The position numbers and the translations under genes are program-made. The notes under the pieces are model-generated. The model made no database searches. It worked only from the letters and a program-made list of their open reading frames with translations, and had not been told where the DNA came from. A DNA stretch of 64,000 bases from Helicobacter colisuis (GTDB taxonomy: Bacteria; Campylobacterota; Campylobacteria; Campylobacterales; Helicobacteraceae), in the NCBI RefSeq assembly GCF_023646285.1, contig NZ_JAMOKX010000001.1, positions 310,001 through 374,000 on the forward strand, written 5' to 3'. Of this stretch, positions 46,492 through 54,665 are shown piece after piece; positions within the stretch are counted from its first letter, which is position 1; each line of letters opens with the position of its first letter.

Positions 46492-47550
46492 ATGTTGTAT
46501 TATTTTTATGAATTTCTAAACATTAACCTGTTTCAATATATCACATTTCGCGCTGCCATTGCCTTTTTTGTTGCATTTTTGATGACTATTTTTTTAATGC
46601 CCTATTATATTTTATGGGCAAGTAGCAAAAAGGCTAATCAGCCCATCTCACAATTTGCACCCAAAAACCACCAACAAAAAGTCAATATTCCAACAATGGG
46701 CGGAATCGTTTTTGTTTTTTCTACCTTAATTGCAGCCTTGCTTTGTGCTAAACTCAATAATTCTTATGTGATTCTTGGAATCTTAAGTCTTATTTTATTT
46801 TCTAGCATTGGGATTTATGATGATTTCTCCAAAGTAATGCAAAAGAAAAATGCAGGAATGAGCGCACGGACAAAGTTTGCATTACAAGGATTAAGCGGAC
46901 TTTTTATCGCATTGGGGCTTTATTTTTATGGAATGAATAGCCACCTTTATCTCCCTTTTTTAAAAAATCCCATTTGGGATTGGGGGATATTAAGCCTTTT
47001 ATTTTGGGTGCTAGTTTTTGTTGCTACTAGCAACGCAGTCAATCTCACTGATGGCTTAGATGGATTAGTGGCAATTCCCTCCATTTATGCGCTTGTTTCT
47101 TTAGGAGTTTTTGTTTATGTTGCAGGTCATTCAGGGCTTAGTGCTTATCTTTTGTATCCTAAGATTCAAGAGAGTGGAGAAGTTGTGATTCTCTCTGCAG
47201 CACTCATTGGCGCTCTTATTGGATTTTTGTGGTATAACTGCCACCCTGCACAAGTTTTTATGGGCGATAGTGGAAGTCTCGCTATCGGTGGATTCATTGC
47301 TTATATGGCAATTATTTCAAAAAATGAAATTTTACTTTTTGTGATAGGATTTATCTTTGTTGTTGAAGCCCTATCCGTGCTCTTGCAAATTGGTAGCTAC
47401 AAAACAAGGGGCAAAAAGCTCTTTTTAATGGCACCACTCCACCACCATTTTGAAGAAAAAGGCTTAAAAGAAAGTAAAATTATCGTGCGATTTTGGATTG
47501 TAGCTCTAATGAGTAACCTCATCGCACTTTTAACCCTCAAACTTCGCTAA
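46492..47550 (+). CDS. mraY: Phospho-N-acetylmuramoyl-pentapeptide transferase
   Basis: MraY makes lipid I from UDP-MurNAc-pentapeptide and undecaprenyl phosphate in the inner membrane. 352 residues, ten membrane spans, with P-T-M-G-G, the D-D motif in [16 protein letters not shown] and the closing P-L-H-H-H-F-E. murD follows after 9 bases, the normal pairing in Helicobacter and Campylobacter, where the full dcw cluster is broken up. Confidence 0.96.
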   Translation: MLYYFYEFLNINLFQYITFRAAIAFFVAFLMTIFLMPYYILWASSKKANQPISQFAPKNHQQKVNIPTMGGIVFVFSTLIAALLCAKLNNSYVILGILSLILFSSIGIYDDFSKVMQKKNAGMSARTKFALQGLSGLFIALGLYFYGMNSHLYLPFLKNPIWDWGILSLLFWVLVFVATSNAVNLTDGLDGLVAIPSIYALVSLGVFVYVAGHSGLSAYLLYPKIQESGEVVILSAALIGALIGFLWYNCHPAQVFMGDSGSLAIGGFIAYMAIISKNEILLFVIGFIFVVEALSVLLQIGSYKTRGKKLFLMAPLHHHFEEKGLKESKIIVRFWIVALMSNLIALLTLKLR

Positions 47551-47559
47551 AGGATATGA

Positions 47560-48774
47560 ATGCTTTTTTTACTCGGATATGGCAAAACCAATCAAGCAAT
47601 TGCTGATAAATTTAGCCCTTGCTACATTTTTGATGATAACTTTAAGGAAGTCTCTAAAGATTCTAAAGGCAACACGCTTTTGCCCTCAAACCAACTAAAA
47701 GATTATTTAGAAAAATACCCTAACGCACAAATTATCACAAGCCCAGGTATCCCTCCACAAAATCCGATGATAAAGCTTAGCCAACCCATTAGTGAATATG
47801 ATTTTTTTGCCTCCACAATGCCCTTTAGCGTGTGGATTAGTGGAACCAATGGAAAAACCACTACCACGCAAATGCTAACCCACCTCCTCCAAAACAAAGG
47901 TGCTCTTAGTGGCGGAAATATTGGCACTCCCTTAGCTAATCTTAACCCAAAAGCTCCCCTTTGGATTTTAGAAACTAGCTCTTTTACAATCCATTACACC
48001 AATATAGCTAGACCCAATCTATACCTACTTTTACCCATAACCCAAGATCACATTAGCTGGCATGGCAATTATGAATCTTATATCGCAGACAAACTCAAAC
48101 CTCTTTTGTCAATGAAAGACAAAGAAATAGCCATTATCCCCCAATCTTTGCAGTCTCATTCTTTTTGTCAAAAAACCCTAGCTAAACTTTTTTTCTACTC
48201 TGATTCTCAATCTTTAGCAAAGCAGTTCTTCCTAGATCTAAACAAAATTACCTTTAAAGAACCCTTTTTACTCGATGCCATTCTTGCTCTTAGTGCTACA
48301 CGGATTCTCTTTAATGAGGTGGATTATGATTTGCTTAATAGTTTTAAAATCGGCGCTCATAAAATTGAAGAATTTTTTGATAGCCAAAATCGCCTTTGGG
48401 TTGATGATAGCAAAGGCACTAATCTTGATGCCACAATGGAGGCTATCAAACGCTATCAAAATAAAGCACTCCATTTGATTCTAGGAGGAGATGACAAAGG
48501 TGCAGATTTAACGCCACTTTTTAAATTGATAGAAAAATGTCAAATCACCCTTTATGCCATCGGATCAAATACCCAAAAAATAGCTCTTTTGGCTAAAGAT
48601 CACCATATCCCTTGTTTTCCTTGCCACACCCTAGAAACTGCGGTGCAAAAAATCCACAAACACCACACACAACAAAGTGTCGCAATGCTTTCACCTGCTG
48701 CAGCAAGTTTAGATCAATTTAGCTCTTATAAAGAAAGGGGTGATAAATTTAAAGTCTATGTCCAATCTCTCTAA
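47560..48774 (+). CDS. murD: UDP-N-acetylmuramoylalanine--D-glutamate ligase
   Basis: MurD adds D-glutamate to UDP-MurNAc-L-alanine. At 404 residues it is shorter than the roughly 440-residue E. coli enzyme, as usual in this phylum. The ATP loop S-G-T-N-G-K-T-T-T-T at about residue 95, E-T-S-S-F near 138 and D-D-S-K-G-T-N near 290 are intact. AAAGGATATGA precedes the ATG. Its stop is 3 bases from the end of the convergent LysR gene. Confidence 0.95.
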   Translation: MLFLLGYGKTNQAIADKFSPCYIFDDNFKEVSKDSKGNTLLPSNQLKDYLEKYPNAQIITSPGIPPQNPMIKLSQPISEYDFFASTMPFSVWISGTNGKTTTTQMLTHLLQNKGALSGGNIGTPLANLNPKAPLWILETSSFTIHYTNIARPNLYLLLPITQDHISWHGNYESYIADKLKPLLSMKDKEIAIIPQSLQSHSFCQKTLAKLFFYSDSQSLAKQFFLDLNKITFKEPFLLDAILALSATRILFNEVDYDLLNSFKIGAHKIEEFFDSQNRLWVDDSKGTNLDATMEAIKRYQNKALHLILGGDDKGADLTPLFKLIEKCQITLYAIGSNTQKIALLAKDHHIPCFPCHTLETAVQKIHKHHTQQSVAMLSPAAASLDQFSSYKERGDKFKVYVQSL

Positions 48775-48777
48775 ATT

Positions 48778-49683
48778 TTAATATTTGTTTTGCAAGCTTT
48801 CATTAATAAACTCTTCAAAACGCATTAAAATAGTATTGATAGGATGACTTTTTCGCTTCAAACTATAAAAATGTCTCTCTAAATTAAGATTAACAATTTC
48901 AATAGAAAATAAAATGCCATTTTTCAGCTCTTGCTCTATAGCTACTTCAGAAAAAACCGCAATAGCTCCTTTATTTACCACCAAATCTTTAATAGCCGTT
49001 GTCCTATCTAATTCTAAAAAAATTGGAACTTCTTTTTTTAATTCTCCCAAAGCATTTAAAAAGCTATCCCTTAATCCCGAACCATATTCCCTAAAAATCC
49101 ACTTTTTATCTAATAATTCATCAATATAACGCGGTTTTGAAGCCAAAATAAAATCATTACTTGCTACAATCAAACGATCTTCACACAAAACTTCACGAAT
49201 TAACCCCTCACTTTGTGCATATTCTAGCCCAATTTCACCCTCCACTAATGCCAATTCTACGCTACCATTTTTTAAGAGATTTAAGCATTCTTGAGTGTTA
49301 TAAATCTTTAAATTAACCTTGACTTTTGGATATGCCTTTGCAAAATCAAATAAGATTCTAGGCAAAAAATACTCCCCTATAGTGTGTGTGGCTACAAGAT
49401 TAATTTCTCCTATCAAAACACCCTCTTCTCCCAAAGCTTCCAAACTCGAATAATAACTCTGCACTACTTCCACCCACAAACTCCCAAGATATAAAGCTCT
49501 TGTTGTAGGGACAAGCCTTTTCCCCAATCTCTCAAAAAGAGTGATTCCAAGCATTTTTTCTATATTTCTAATAAGCACCGAAACATTTGGCTGTGTAATT
49601 TTAAAATTTTGCGCGGTTAAAGTCGGACTTTTGGTATGCAATAAATCTAAGAAAATCTCTAAATCTCTAATTTTCAATTTCAC
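48778..49683 (-). CDS. LysR family transcriptional regulator
   Basis: A 301-residue LysR regulator with an N-terminal winged helix (about residues 4-62: L-H-T-K-S-P-T-L-T-A-Q, Q-P-N-V-S-V-L-I-R-N-I-E) and a periplasmic-binding-like effector domain (about 88-295). It is divergent from a YeiH-type transporter gene across 151 bases, the same arrangement as yeiE-yeiH in enterobacteria, where YeiE responds to sulfite. By that analogy it probably controls its neighbour; the effector here is unknown. Confidence 0.88.
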   Translation of the reverse strand: MKLKIRDLEIFLDLLHTKSPTLTAQNFKITQPNVSVLIRNIEKMLGITLFERLGKRLVPTTRALYLGSLWVEVVQSYYSSLEALGEEGVLIGEINLVATHTIGEYFLPRILFDFAKAYPKVKVNLKIYNTQECLNLLKNGSVELALVEGEIGLEYAQSEGLIREVLCEDRLIVASNDFILASKPRYIDELLDKKWIFREYGSGLRDSFLNALGELKKEVPIFLELDRTTAIKDLVVNKGAIAVFSEVAIEQELKNGILFSIEIVNLNLERHFYSLKRKSHPINTILMRFEEFINESLQNKY

Positions 49684-49798
49684 CCCTTTTTTATTTAAAA
49701 AATCTTAGAATCCGATATAAAAGCCATTTTATTTTTGTTGTTAAGTATTCCATATTTTTAATTAAATTAATATATTTTTATTATGATACATTTGGTGC

Positions 49799-49804
49799 TA
49801 TAAT
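49799..49804 (+). promoter_or_regulatory. -10 box of the yeiH-like gene
   Basis: GTGCTATAATCCC contains a perfect TATAAT, 30 bases before the ATG. The AT-rich stretch just upstream (about 49740-49785) is the likely LysR target, but I see no clear T-N11-A palindrome. Confidence 0.55.
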
Positions 49805-49834
49805 CCCACAAAAATTCTCAAATAGGGGTTGGAA

Positions 49835-50947
49835 ATGTTAAGAAATAAACATTTATTTCAAATAATTTCTTCAAATTTCAAAGGACTTTTATTGGTTAGC
49901 TTAATTGTTGCCTTTGCCTTTTATCTCTCTGGAATCCAAGCCATTCAAGACATCACCCATTTAGCTGCTACTGCTTTTGCAATTATCATTGGAGCAGCCC
50001 TCTCGCCTTGGTTTTTTAGATTCCAACACACACTCCAAGCAGGTGTGCATTTTAGTGCTAAAAAACTTTTGCGACTAGGAATCGTGCTTTATGGATTTAA
50101 TATTACTTTTAGTGAGCTATACAGCATAGGTTTTTACGGATTTTTGATTGCTTTTATTGTGATTGTAAGTATTTTTTTAATTGCCTTATTTGCAGGGACA
50201 AAAATCTTTAAGCTTGATAGGGAAACTTCTATGCTTGTGGGTGCTGGAAGCGCTATTTGCGGTGCTGCTGCAGTTTTAGCTCTTGAATCAAGCCTAAAAT
50301 CCGATTCTTTTAAAGGCGTTGTTGCCGTTGGTAGCGTGGTAATTTTTGGCTTGATTGCGATGTTTTTATACCCCATTGCCTTTAGCACTGGAATCATACC
50401 CTTATTAGATAGCAATGGAATGGGGCTTTTTATGGGAGCCACTTTGCATGAAGTTGCCAATGTTGCTGGTGCTGCTGAAATGGCAAAAGAGATGACAAAT
50501 GGAATCTTCACTCAAAGTGCTGCTAATCTTGCAGTCATCATTAAAATGATGCGTGTGATTTTACTCGTGCCTTTTTTATTGATTGTTGCTTATTTTGTCG
50601 CTAGGGATAACAATGCGCAAAACACCTCCCAAAAAACTAGCAAGAGAATTGACATTCCTTATTTTGCCTTTATGTTTTTAGGGGTTATTGTGCTTAATAC
50701 TTTTTTAAGCGCCCATAAAGACACACTTATTTTAAATGTCTTTAGCATTCAATCTATTGTTGAAAGCGGTCGATTCCTTTGCACACTTTGTATTGTTTAT
50801 GCTATGGCTGCTTTAGGACTTCAAATTGATTTTAAAAAATTTATCAAATTAGGTGGTAAAGCCTTTGGTTTAGCCTTTTTGCTCTTTCTCATCTTAATCT
50901 TTGGGGGATATTTACTAACCCTCTGCTTCCAAGGAATCCTTTGGTAA
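49835..50947 (+). CDS. yeiH: YeiH family putative sulfate/sulfite exporter (UPF0324)
   Basis: A roughly 370-residue inner-membrane protein with ten or so helices. The family signature is clear: G-V-H-F-S-A-K-K-L-L-R-L-G-I-V-L-Y-G, G-S-A-I-C-G-A-A-A-V and H-E-V-A-N-V-A-G-A-A. Family members are annotated as sulfate or sulfite exporters on limited evidence. GGGGTTGGAA precedes the ATG at 49835; the TTG six bases earlier overlaps the ribosome site. It is divergent from a LysR regulator. Confidence 0.87.
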   Translation: MLRNKHLFQIISSNFKGLLLVSLIVAFAFYLSGIQAIQDITHLAATAFAIIIGAALSPWFFRFQHTLQAGVHFSAKKLLRLGIVLYGFNITFSELYSIGFYGFLIAFIVIVSIFLIALFAGTKIFKLDRETSMLVGAGSAICGAAAVLALESSLKSDSFKGVVAVGSVVIFGLIAMFLYPIAFSTGIIPLLDSNGMGLFMGATLHEVANVAGAAEMAKEMTNGIFTQSAANLAVIIKMMRVILLVPFLLIVAYFVARDNNAQNTSQKTSKRIDIPYFAFMFLGVIVLNTFLSAHKDTLILNVFSIQSIVESGRFLCTLCIVYAMAALGLQIDFKKFIKLGGKAFGLAFLLFLILIFGGYLLTLCFQGILW

Positions 50948-50949
50948 TT

Positions 50950-50968
50950 TTGCCTACTTTAGAGGCAA
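50950..50968. terminator. Small hairpin between convergent yeiH and rhodanese genes
   Basis: TTGCCT and AGGCAA pair perfectly around a seven-base loop; the arms reach into the end of the rhodanese gene. Short, but well placed. Confidence 0.4.
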
Positions 50969-51270
50969 TTTGCCACTGCCTCATCTAAATAATAGATATT
51001 TAAATACCCTGCTTCTACCAAATCAGTTCCAAGCAAAGATGCAGAATGCCCTAAATAACAATTAATTAGAATCTTTTTATCTTGATTTAAAACTTCTTGC
51101 AATTCTTCTTTGGTTGTAATATTTCTAGCACCCCTTAAATGCCCTCTTCTAAAATCCTCTGGCATTCGGATATCCACACAAATCCACTCTTCATTTTCTA
51201 AAATATCTTTTAAATCTTCTTTATAAATCGCCTTTGCAAGACTTTTATAATTTTTTCCGTAATACTGCAT
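50959..51270 (-). CDS. Single-domain rhodanese-like protein
   Basis: A 103-residue rhodanese domain with V-D-I-R-M-P-E-D-F and G-H-L-R-G-A-R-N-I, and the catalytic cysteine in I-N-C-Y-L-G-H-S-A-S, a six-residue active loop of the sulfurtransferase (not Cdc25) size. It likely carries persulfide sulfur; the acceptor is unknown. AAAGGATAAGA sets the start at 51270, 2 bases after the rsmD stop, so it is the last gene of a leftward unit. Confidence 0.87.
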   Translation of the reverse strand: MQYYGKNYKSLAKAIYKEDLKDILENEEWICVDIRMPEDFRRGHLRGARNITTKEELQEVLNQDKKILINCYLGHSASLLGTDLVEAGYLNIYYLDEAVANCL

Positions 51271-51272
51271 TC

Positions 51273-51866
51273 TTATCCTTTTACAAAATAACTTAAAGCA
51301 CTTTTGCCAAACTTTCTTGTTTTTACACATTCAAAATCACCTAGTTTTTGAGGGATTTTAAGGCTAGAAATATGCTCTAATACCACAATGCCAAAAACAT
51401 TAGAATCCAAACTCTTAACCACCTTAAAGCATTTTTCATAAATTCCCCCCATTCCCTCGCGCATATCAAAAGGTGGATCAAAATAGCCAATACTAAAATC
51501 CTTAATTCCCTTTAGTGTTTCTTTGTAATTTTCAAAAGTATCGCCAAAAATAACTTGACAATCACAATCTTTACAGACCTTTTGAATATTGCTTTTTAAA
51601 ATTTCATAAGATTCTCTATTTTGCTCAAAAAATATAGCACTTTTAGCTCCCCTGCTTAACGCTTCAATGCCAACACTCCCACTCCCTGCAAAAAACTCTA
51701 CAAAATTAGCTCCTACTACATCATAATTTAATGTATTAAAAAGCGACTCTTTTAAGATTGCTTTAGAAGAACGAGTGATTTCCAAAGGAGCCATTTGAAG
51801 ATTCCTGCCTTTAAAAACTCCGCCAATAACCTTTAGAGTTGCTTTTTTAAAATTGTCTGTTTGCAT
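51273..51866 (-). CDS. rsmD: 16S rRNA (guanine-966-N2)-methyltransferase
   Basis: RsmD methylates G966 of 16S rRNA on the 30S subunit. 197 residues: V-I-G-G-x-F-K-G-R near the start, S-K-A-I-L-K-E-S-L-F-N, the SAM loop F-F-A-G-S-G-S-V-G-I-E-A and the catalytic D-P-P-F at about residue 128. GGAAGGATAAAG precedes the ATG. It overlaps the upstream unknown gene by 20 bases and leads into the rhodanese gene. Confidence 0.93.
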   Translation of the reverse strand: MQTDNFKKATLKVIGGVFKGRNLQMAPLEITRSSKAILKESLFNTLNYDVVGANFVEFFAGSGSVGIEALSRGAKSAIFFEQNRESYEILKSNIQKVCKDCDCQVIFGDTFENYKETLKGIKDFSIGYFDPPFDMREGMGGIYEKCFKVVKSLDSNVFGIVVLEHISSLKIPQKLGDFECVKTRKFGKSALSYFVKG

Positions 51867-52314
51867 CTTTATCCTTCCAATGCTCTAAAATAATGCCCTC
51901 AATCTCTCTTGCATATCGCTCCAAAACATCACGAATCTTCTCATGTAAAACATCATCTTTTTTCTCTTGCTTGTAAAACTCTATATCACTTAACACTTCA
52001 TTCCAATTCACACTCTCCACATTGGTTTGTTTAATCTCTTCCTCGCTCTCTCCCTTATATTCCTCTTTGATTTTTTTTCCATTCTTAATTGATTCATAAA
52101 ATATCCGCAATCTCTCCAATAAAACCTCTTTGGTAAAAGGCTTATTTAAGTTAGCATTTTCATATTCACCAATCAAAAAAACGGGCTTTTGAGAATCAAT
52201 AGGCTGAGTAGCAACTACAAAATCACACACCTTGTAGCTTGTCAAATAATCTTTTAAATACATTTCCAAAGTTTTACCCAACAAAAGAGAATCGCTAATA
52301 AGAGCTATTTTCAT
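51847..52314 (-). CDS. Unknown protein resembling a degenerate receiver domain
   Basis: A 155-residue cytoplasmic protein. The first 90 residues suggest a worn-down response-regulator receiver fold: a beta-strand start K-I-A-L-I-S-D-S, and later N-K-P-F-T-K-E-V-L-L-E-R-L, which matches the K-P-F loop and last helix of receivers. No phosphorylatable aspartate stands out. The rest is strongly charged (K, E) and helical. It is coupled to rsmD (20-base overlap). I do not know its function. Confidence 0.6.
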   Translation of the reverse strand: MKIALISDSLLLGKTLEMYLKDYLTSYKVCDFVVATQPIDSQKPVFLIGEYENANLNKPFTKEVLLERLRIFYESIKNGKKIKEEYKGESEEEIKQTNVESVNWNEVLSDIEFYKQEKKDDVLHEKIRDVLERYAREIEGIILEHWKDKDANRQF

Positions 52315-52350
52315 GCTTTTCCTTAAAATTTGTAAAGAAAAATTTTAAAC

Positions 52351-52356
52351 ATTATA
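52351..52356 (-). promoter_or_regulatory. -10 box of the unknown gene/rsmD/rhodanese unit
   Basis: TATAAT on the minus strand in AATATAATG, 36 bases before the ATG at 52314. Confidence 0.5.
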
Positions 52357-52500
52357 TTAAAAAAAATACAAAAAAGTAAGGGAAAAAGAATTCAAATAAA
52401 GCAAAAAATCAAAATCACACCACTGCACTTCATAATCAAATTTCAAAAACTCAAATCCACTAAAATCTTTAGCTTTAATAAGCTTTATATATTTTTTTGC

Positions 52501-52506
52501 TATAAT
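52501..52506 (+). promoter_or_regulatory. -10 box of the aroQ to fliY gene run
   Basis: TTTTTTTGCTATAATCC holds a perfect TATAAT with the upstream TGC, 27 bases before the aroQ ATG. It is the only clear promoter before the nine tightly spaced genes that follow, so it may drive much of the flagellar block. Confidence 0.6.
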
Positions 52507-52533
52507 CCACCTAATTTATTTCAAGGAGTTTTT

Positions 52534-53019
52534 ATGAAAGTGATTGTTATCCAAGGTCCAAATCTTAATATGTTAGGTATTAGAGATCCTAGAATCTATG
52601 GACCTGCAAAACTTGAAACAATTCACCAAAATATTCAAAACCACGCTGAACAAATTGGCTTAGAAGTGGATTTTTTTCAAAGTAATTTTGAAGGAGAAAT
52701 TGTCGATAAAATCCAAGAAGCACTCGGACAATACGATGGAATTGTCATCAATCCAGCTGCTTATTCTCACACTTCTATTGCTATTCGTGATGCTATTAGC
52801 GCGGTTAATCTCCCAGCTATTGAAGTGCATATCAGCAATATCCATGCAAGAGAAGATTTTCGCCACAAAAGTATAACCGCAGGAGTTTGCGCAGGAGTTG
52901 TCGCAGGGTTTGGTCCTATGGGCTATCATTTAGCATTACAGGGGCTTTCACAGATTCTTAATGAGATTCAAGCTATCAAACAAGCTAGAGAACAACAAGC
53001 TCAAGCCACAAATTCATAG
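52534..53019 (+). CDS. aroQ: 3-dehydroquinate dehydratase, type II
   Basis: AroQ forms 3-dehydroshikimate, the substrate of AroE at 33812-34600. The 161-residue protein has the type II signatures [18 protein letters not shown] and [10 protein letters not shown]. The catalytic tyrosine lies in D-P-R-I-Y-G. A strong site CAAGGAGTTTTT precedes the ATG. The following order (peptidase, folK, flhF, flhG) is that of H. pylori. Confidence 0.96.
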   Translation: MKVIVIQGPNLNMLGIRDPRIYGPAKLETIHQNIQNHAEQIGLEVDFFQSNFEGEIVDKIQEALGQYDGIVINPAAYSHTSIAIRDAISAVNLPAIEVHISNIHAREDFRHKSITAGVCAGVVAGFGPMGYHLALQGLSQILNEIQAIKQAREQQAQATNS

Positions 53020-53035
53020 TCTAAGTTTATAAAAT

Positions 53036-54079
53036 ATGGAAAATTTCATTATTAGAGATGAAAATGCCCTTTATTTTGAAACACACTATAGTTGTGATAA
53101 TGCCATTTTTTTAGCCATTGGTCAAAAAGGATATTTCATTACCGATGGTCGTTATGAGACAGAGGCAAAAGAGCATATTAAAAGCACTCAATATGAGATT
53201 GAAATTCTAATTAGCCACGATCTCATACGCACTGCAAAAAATATTTTAAAAAAATATGAAAAGGCTACTTTTATTTTTAATCCACAAGAATTTTCACTCT
53301 ATTTTTACGAGAAACTCACCAGTGGTTTAAAAATCAACTTTGTGCCCAAGCCAAATTTCCATCAAGAAAAACGAATCTGTAAAACCAAAGAAGAAATTGC
53401 ACTTATTGAGCATTCTCAAAAGCTAAATATTAAAGCCTTTGACAAGTTTGCAGCGTGGATTTCTAAAAATGCTAAAGACAAAAATGAGGCTTTTTTGCAT
53501 TTTAAATCCCAAGCCTTTTTAACCAAAAAAGGCAAATATGATTTAAGCTTTAATCCTATTGTTGGAATCAATGCAAATGCCGCAAAGCCACATGCTCTGC
53601 CCTCTAATGATCAGCTCTTAAAAGGCGATTTGTTGCTTTTTGATGCAGGAATAAAATACCAAAGGTATTGCTCAGATAGGACAAGGACAGGGTATTTTGG
53701 CAAAAACGGCTTTAACTTCAAAAAAGAGCAACATTTCAAAGATTCAACACTACAAAAAATCTATGATATTGTTTTAAAAGCACAAGAAAATGCTATCAAA
53801 CACGCCAAAGCTGGAATGTTAGCTTGTGAAATTGATGCTCTAGCGCGCAATGTTATTGAAAAAGCGGGTTATGGCAAATATTTTGTGCATTCTACAGGTC
53901 ATGGCATAGGCTTAGACATTCACGAACTTCCCATTATTTCAGCACGCTCTAAAACTCGCATTGAAGAGGGAATGGTTTTTTCTATTGAACCTGGCATTTA
54001 TATTCCCAATAAATATGGCGTTAGAATCGAAGATTTAGTGGTGATAGAAAGCAATGGAGCAAGAATTCTTGGAGAATAA
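53036..54079 (+). CDS. pepQ: M24 family Xaa-Pro peptidase
   Basis: A 347-residue metallopeptidase of the aminopeptidase P/prolidase type that cleaves X-Pro bonds. After an N-terminal creatinase-like domain (1-120), the pita-bread fold carries metal ligands in L-L-F-D-A-G-I and R-Y-C-S-D-R-T-R, the H-G-I-G-L-D-I-H-E histidine segment, and the glutamates in S-I-E-P-G-I-Y and R-I-E-D-L. Whether it prefers dipeptides (PepQ) or longer peptides (PepP) cannot be read here. It overlaps the folK frame by 26 bases. Confidence 0.88.
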   Translation: MENFIIRDENALYFETHYSCDNAIFLAIGQKGYFITDGRYETEAKEHIKSTQYEIEILISHDLIRTAKNILKKYEKATFIFNPQEFSLYFYEKLTSGLKINFVPKPNFHQEKRICKTKEEIALIEHSQKLNIKAFDKFAAWISKNAKDKNEAFLHFKSQAFLTKKGKYDLSFNPIVGINANAAKPHALPSNDQLLKGDLLLFDAGIKYQRYCSDRTRTGYFGKNGFNFKKEQHFKDSTLQKIYDIVLKAQENAIKHAKAGMLACEIDALARNVIEKAGYGKYFVHSTGHGIGLDIHELPIISARSKTRIEEGMVFSIEPGIYIPNKYGVRIEDLVVIESNGARILGE

Positions 54080-54665
54080 ACCTTGCTTGAATTCTTATTT
54101 TGGAAGCAAATCTTACAAAATTACTTCACTCAAAAAAGACTTTTTGCTCTACACCCCTAAACACTTCCCCAAAAACAATACCTTTTCTCTTACAAGAAAA
54201 ATCCCAAAATCTCGATTCATACGCCCACCAAGCCCTTATGATTTGTTTAAAAATAATTCAAAGCTAAAATCTTACACACTTTTAGGTATAGGTAGCAATC
54301 AAGGAGATTCTTTGACAATTTTTTGGAAACTTTTTTTAAGGCTCAAAAAGAAAAATGCTATAATTGCTTATTCACCTTTTTTAAAAAATCCAGCCTTTGG
54401 ATACACCCAACAAGCTGATTTTTATAATGGTATAGTTTGGATTAAAACACAACTTTGTTGTGCTGATTTTTTTAGTTTTTGTTTTTACTTGGAAAGAATT
54501 TTTGGGCGAAAAAGAAAAAGAGAATTTAAAAATGCGCCAAGGACTCTAGATCTTGATATTTTAGGATTCAAAAACAAAACTATTCGCTTCAAACATTTGT
54601 GTATTCCACACAAAGAATGGGCAAATAGACCAAGTGTAACTATCCCTCTTAAAGGATTTTTATGA
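54054..54665 (+). CDS. folK: 6-hydroxymethyl-7,8-dihydropterin pyrophosphokinase
   Basis: FolK transfers pyrophosphate from ATP to the pterin in folate synthesis. The catalytic domain (about residues 74-203) has L-L-G-I-G-S-N-Q-G-D-S, R-K-R-K-R-E, the metal aspartates in R-T-L-D-L-D-I-L-G and I-P-H-K-E-W-A-N-R. About 70 extra residues, basic and aromatic, precede it; FolK enzymes usually start at the G-S-N motif. A TTG at 54087 inside this part is an alternative start. The end overlaps flhF by 4 bases. Confidence 0.88.
   Translation: MEQEFLENKPCLNSYFGSKSYKITSLKKDFLLYTPKHFPKNNTFSLTRKIPKSRFIRPPSPYDLFKNNSKLKSYTLLGIGSNQGDSLTIFWKLFLRLKKKNAIIAYSPFLKNPAFGYTQQADFYNGIVWIKTQLCCADFFSFCFYLERIFGRKRKREFKNAPRTLDLDILGFKNKTIRFKHLCIPHKEWANRPSVTIPLKGFL

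Noticed and set aside
50134-50511. A 125-codon antisense frame inside yeiH
   Set aside because: Shadow of the membrane-protein codons; low-complexity product and no ribosome site.
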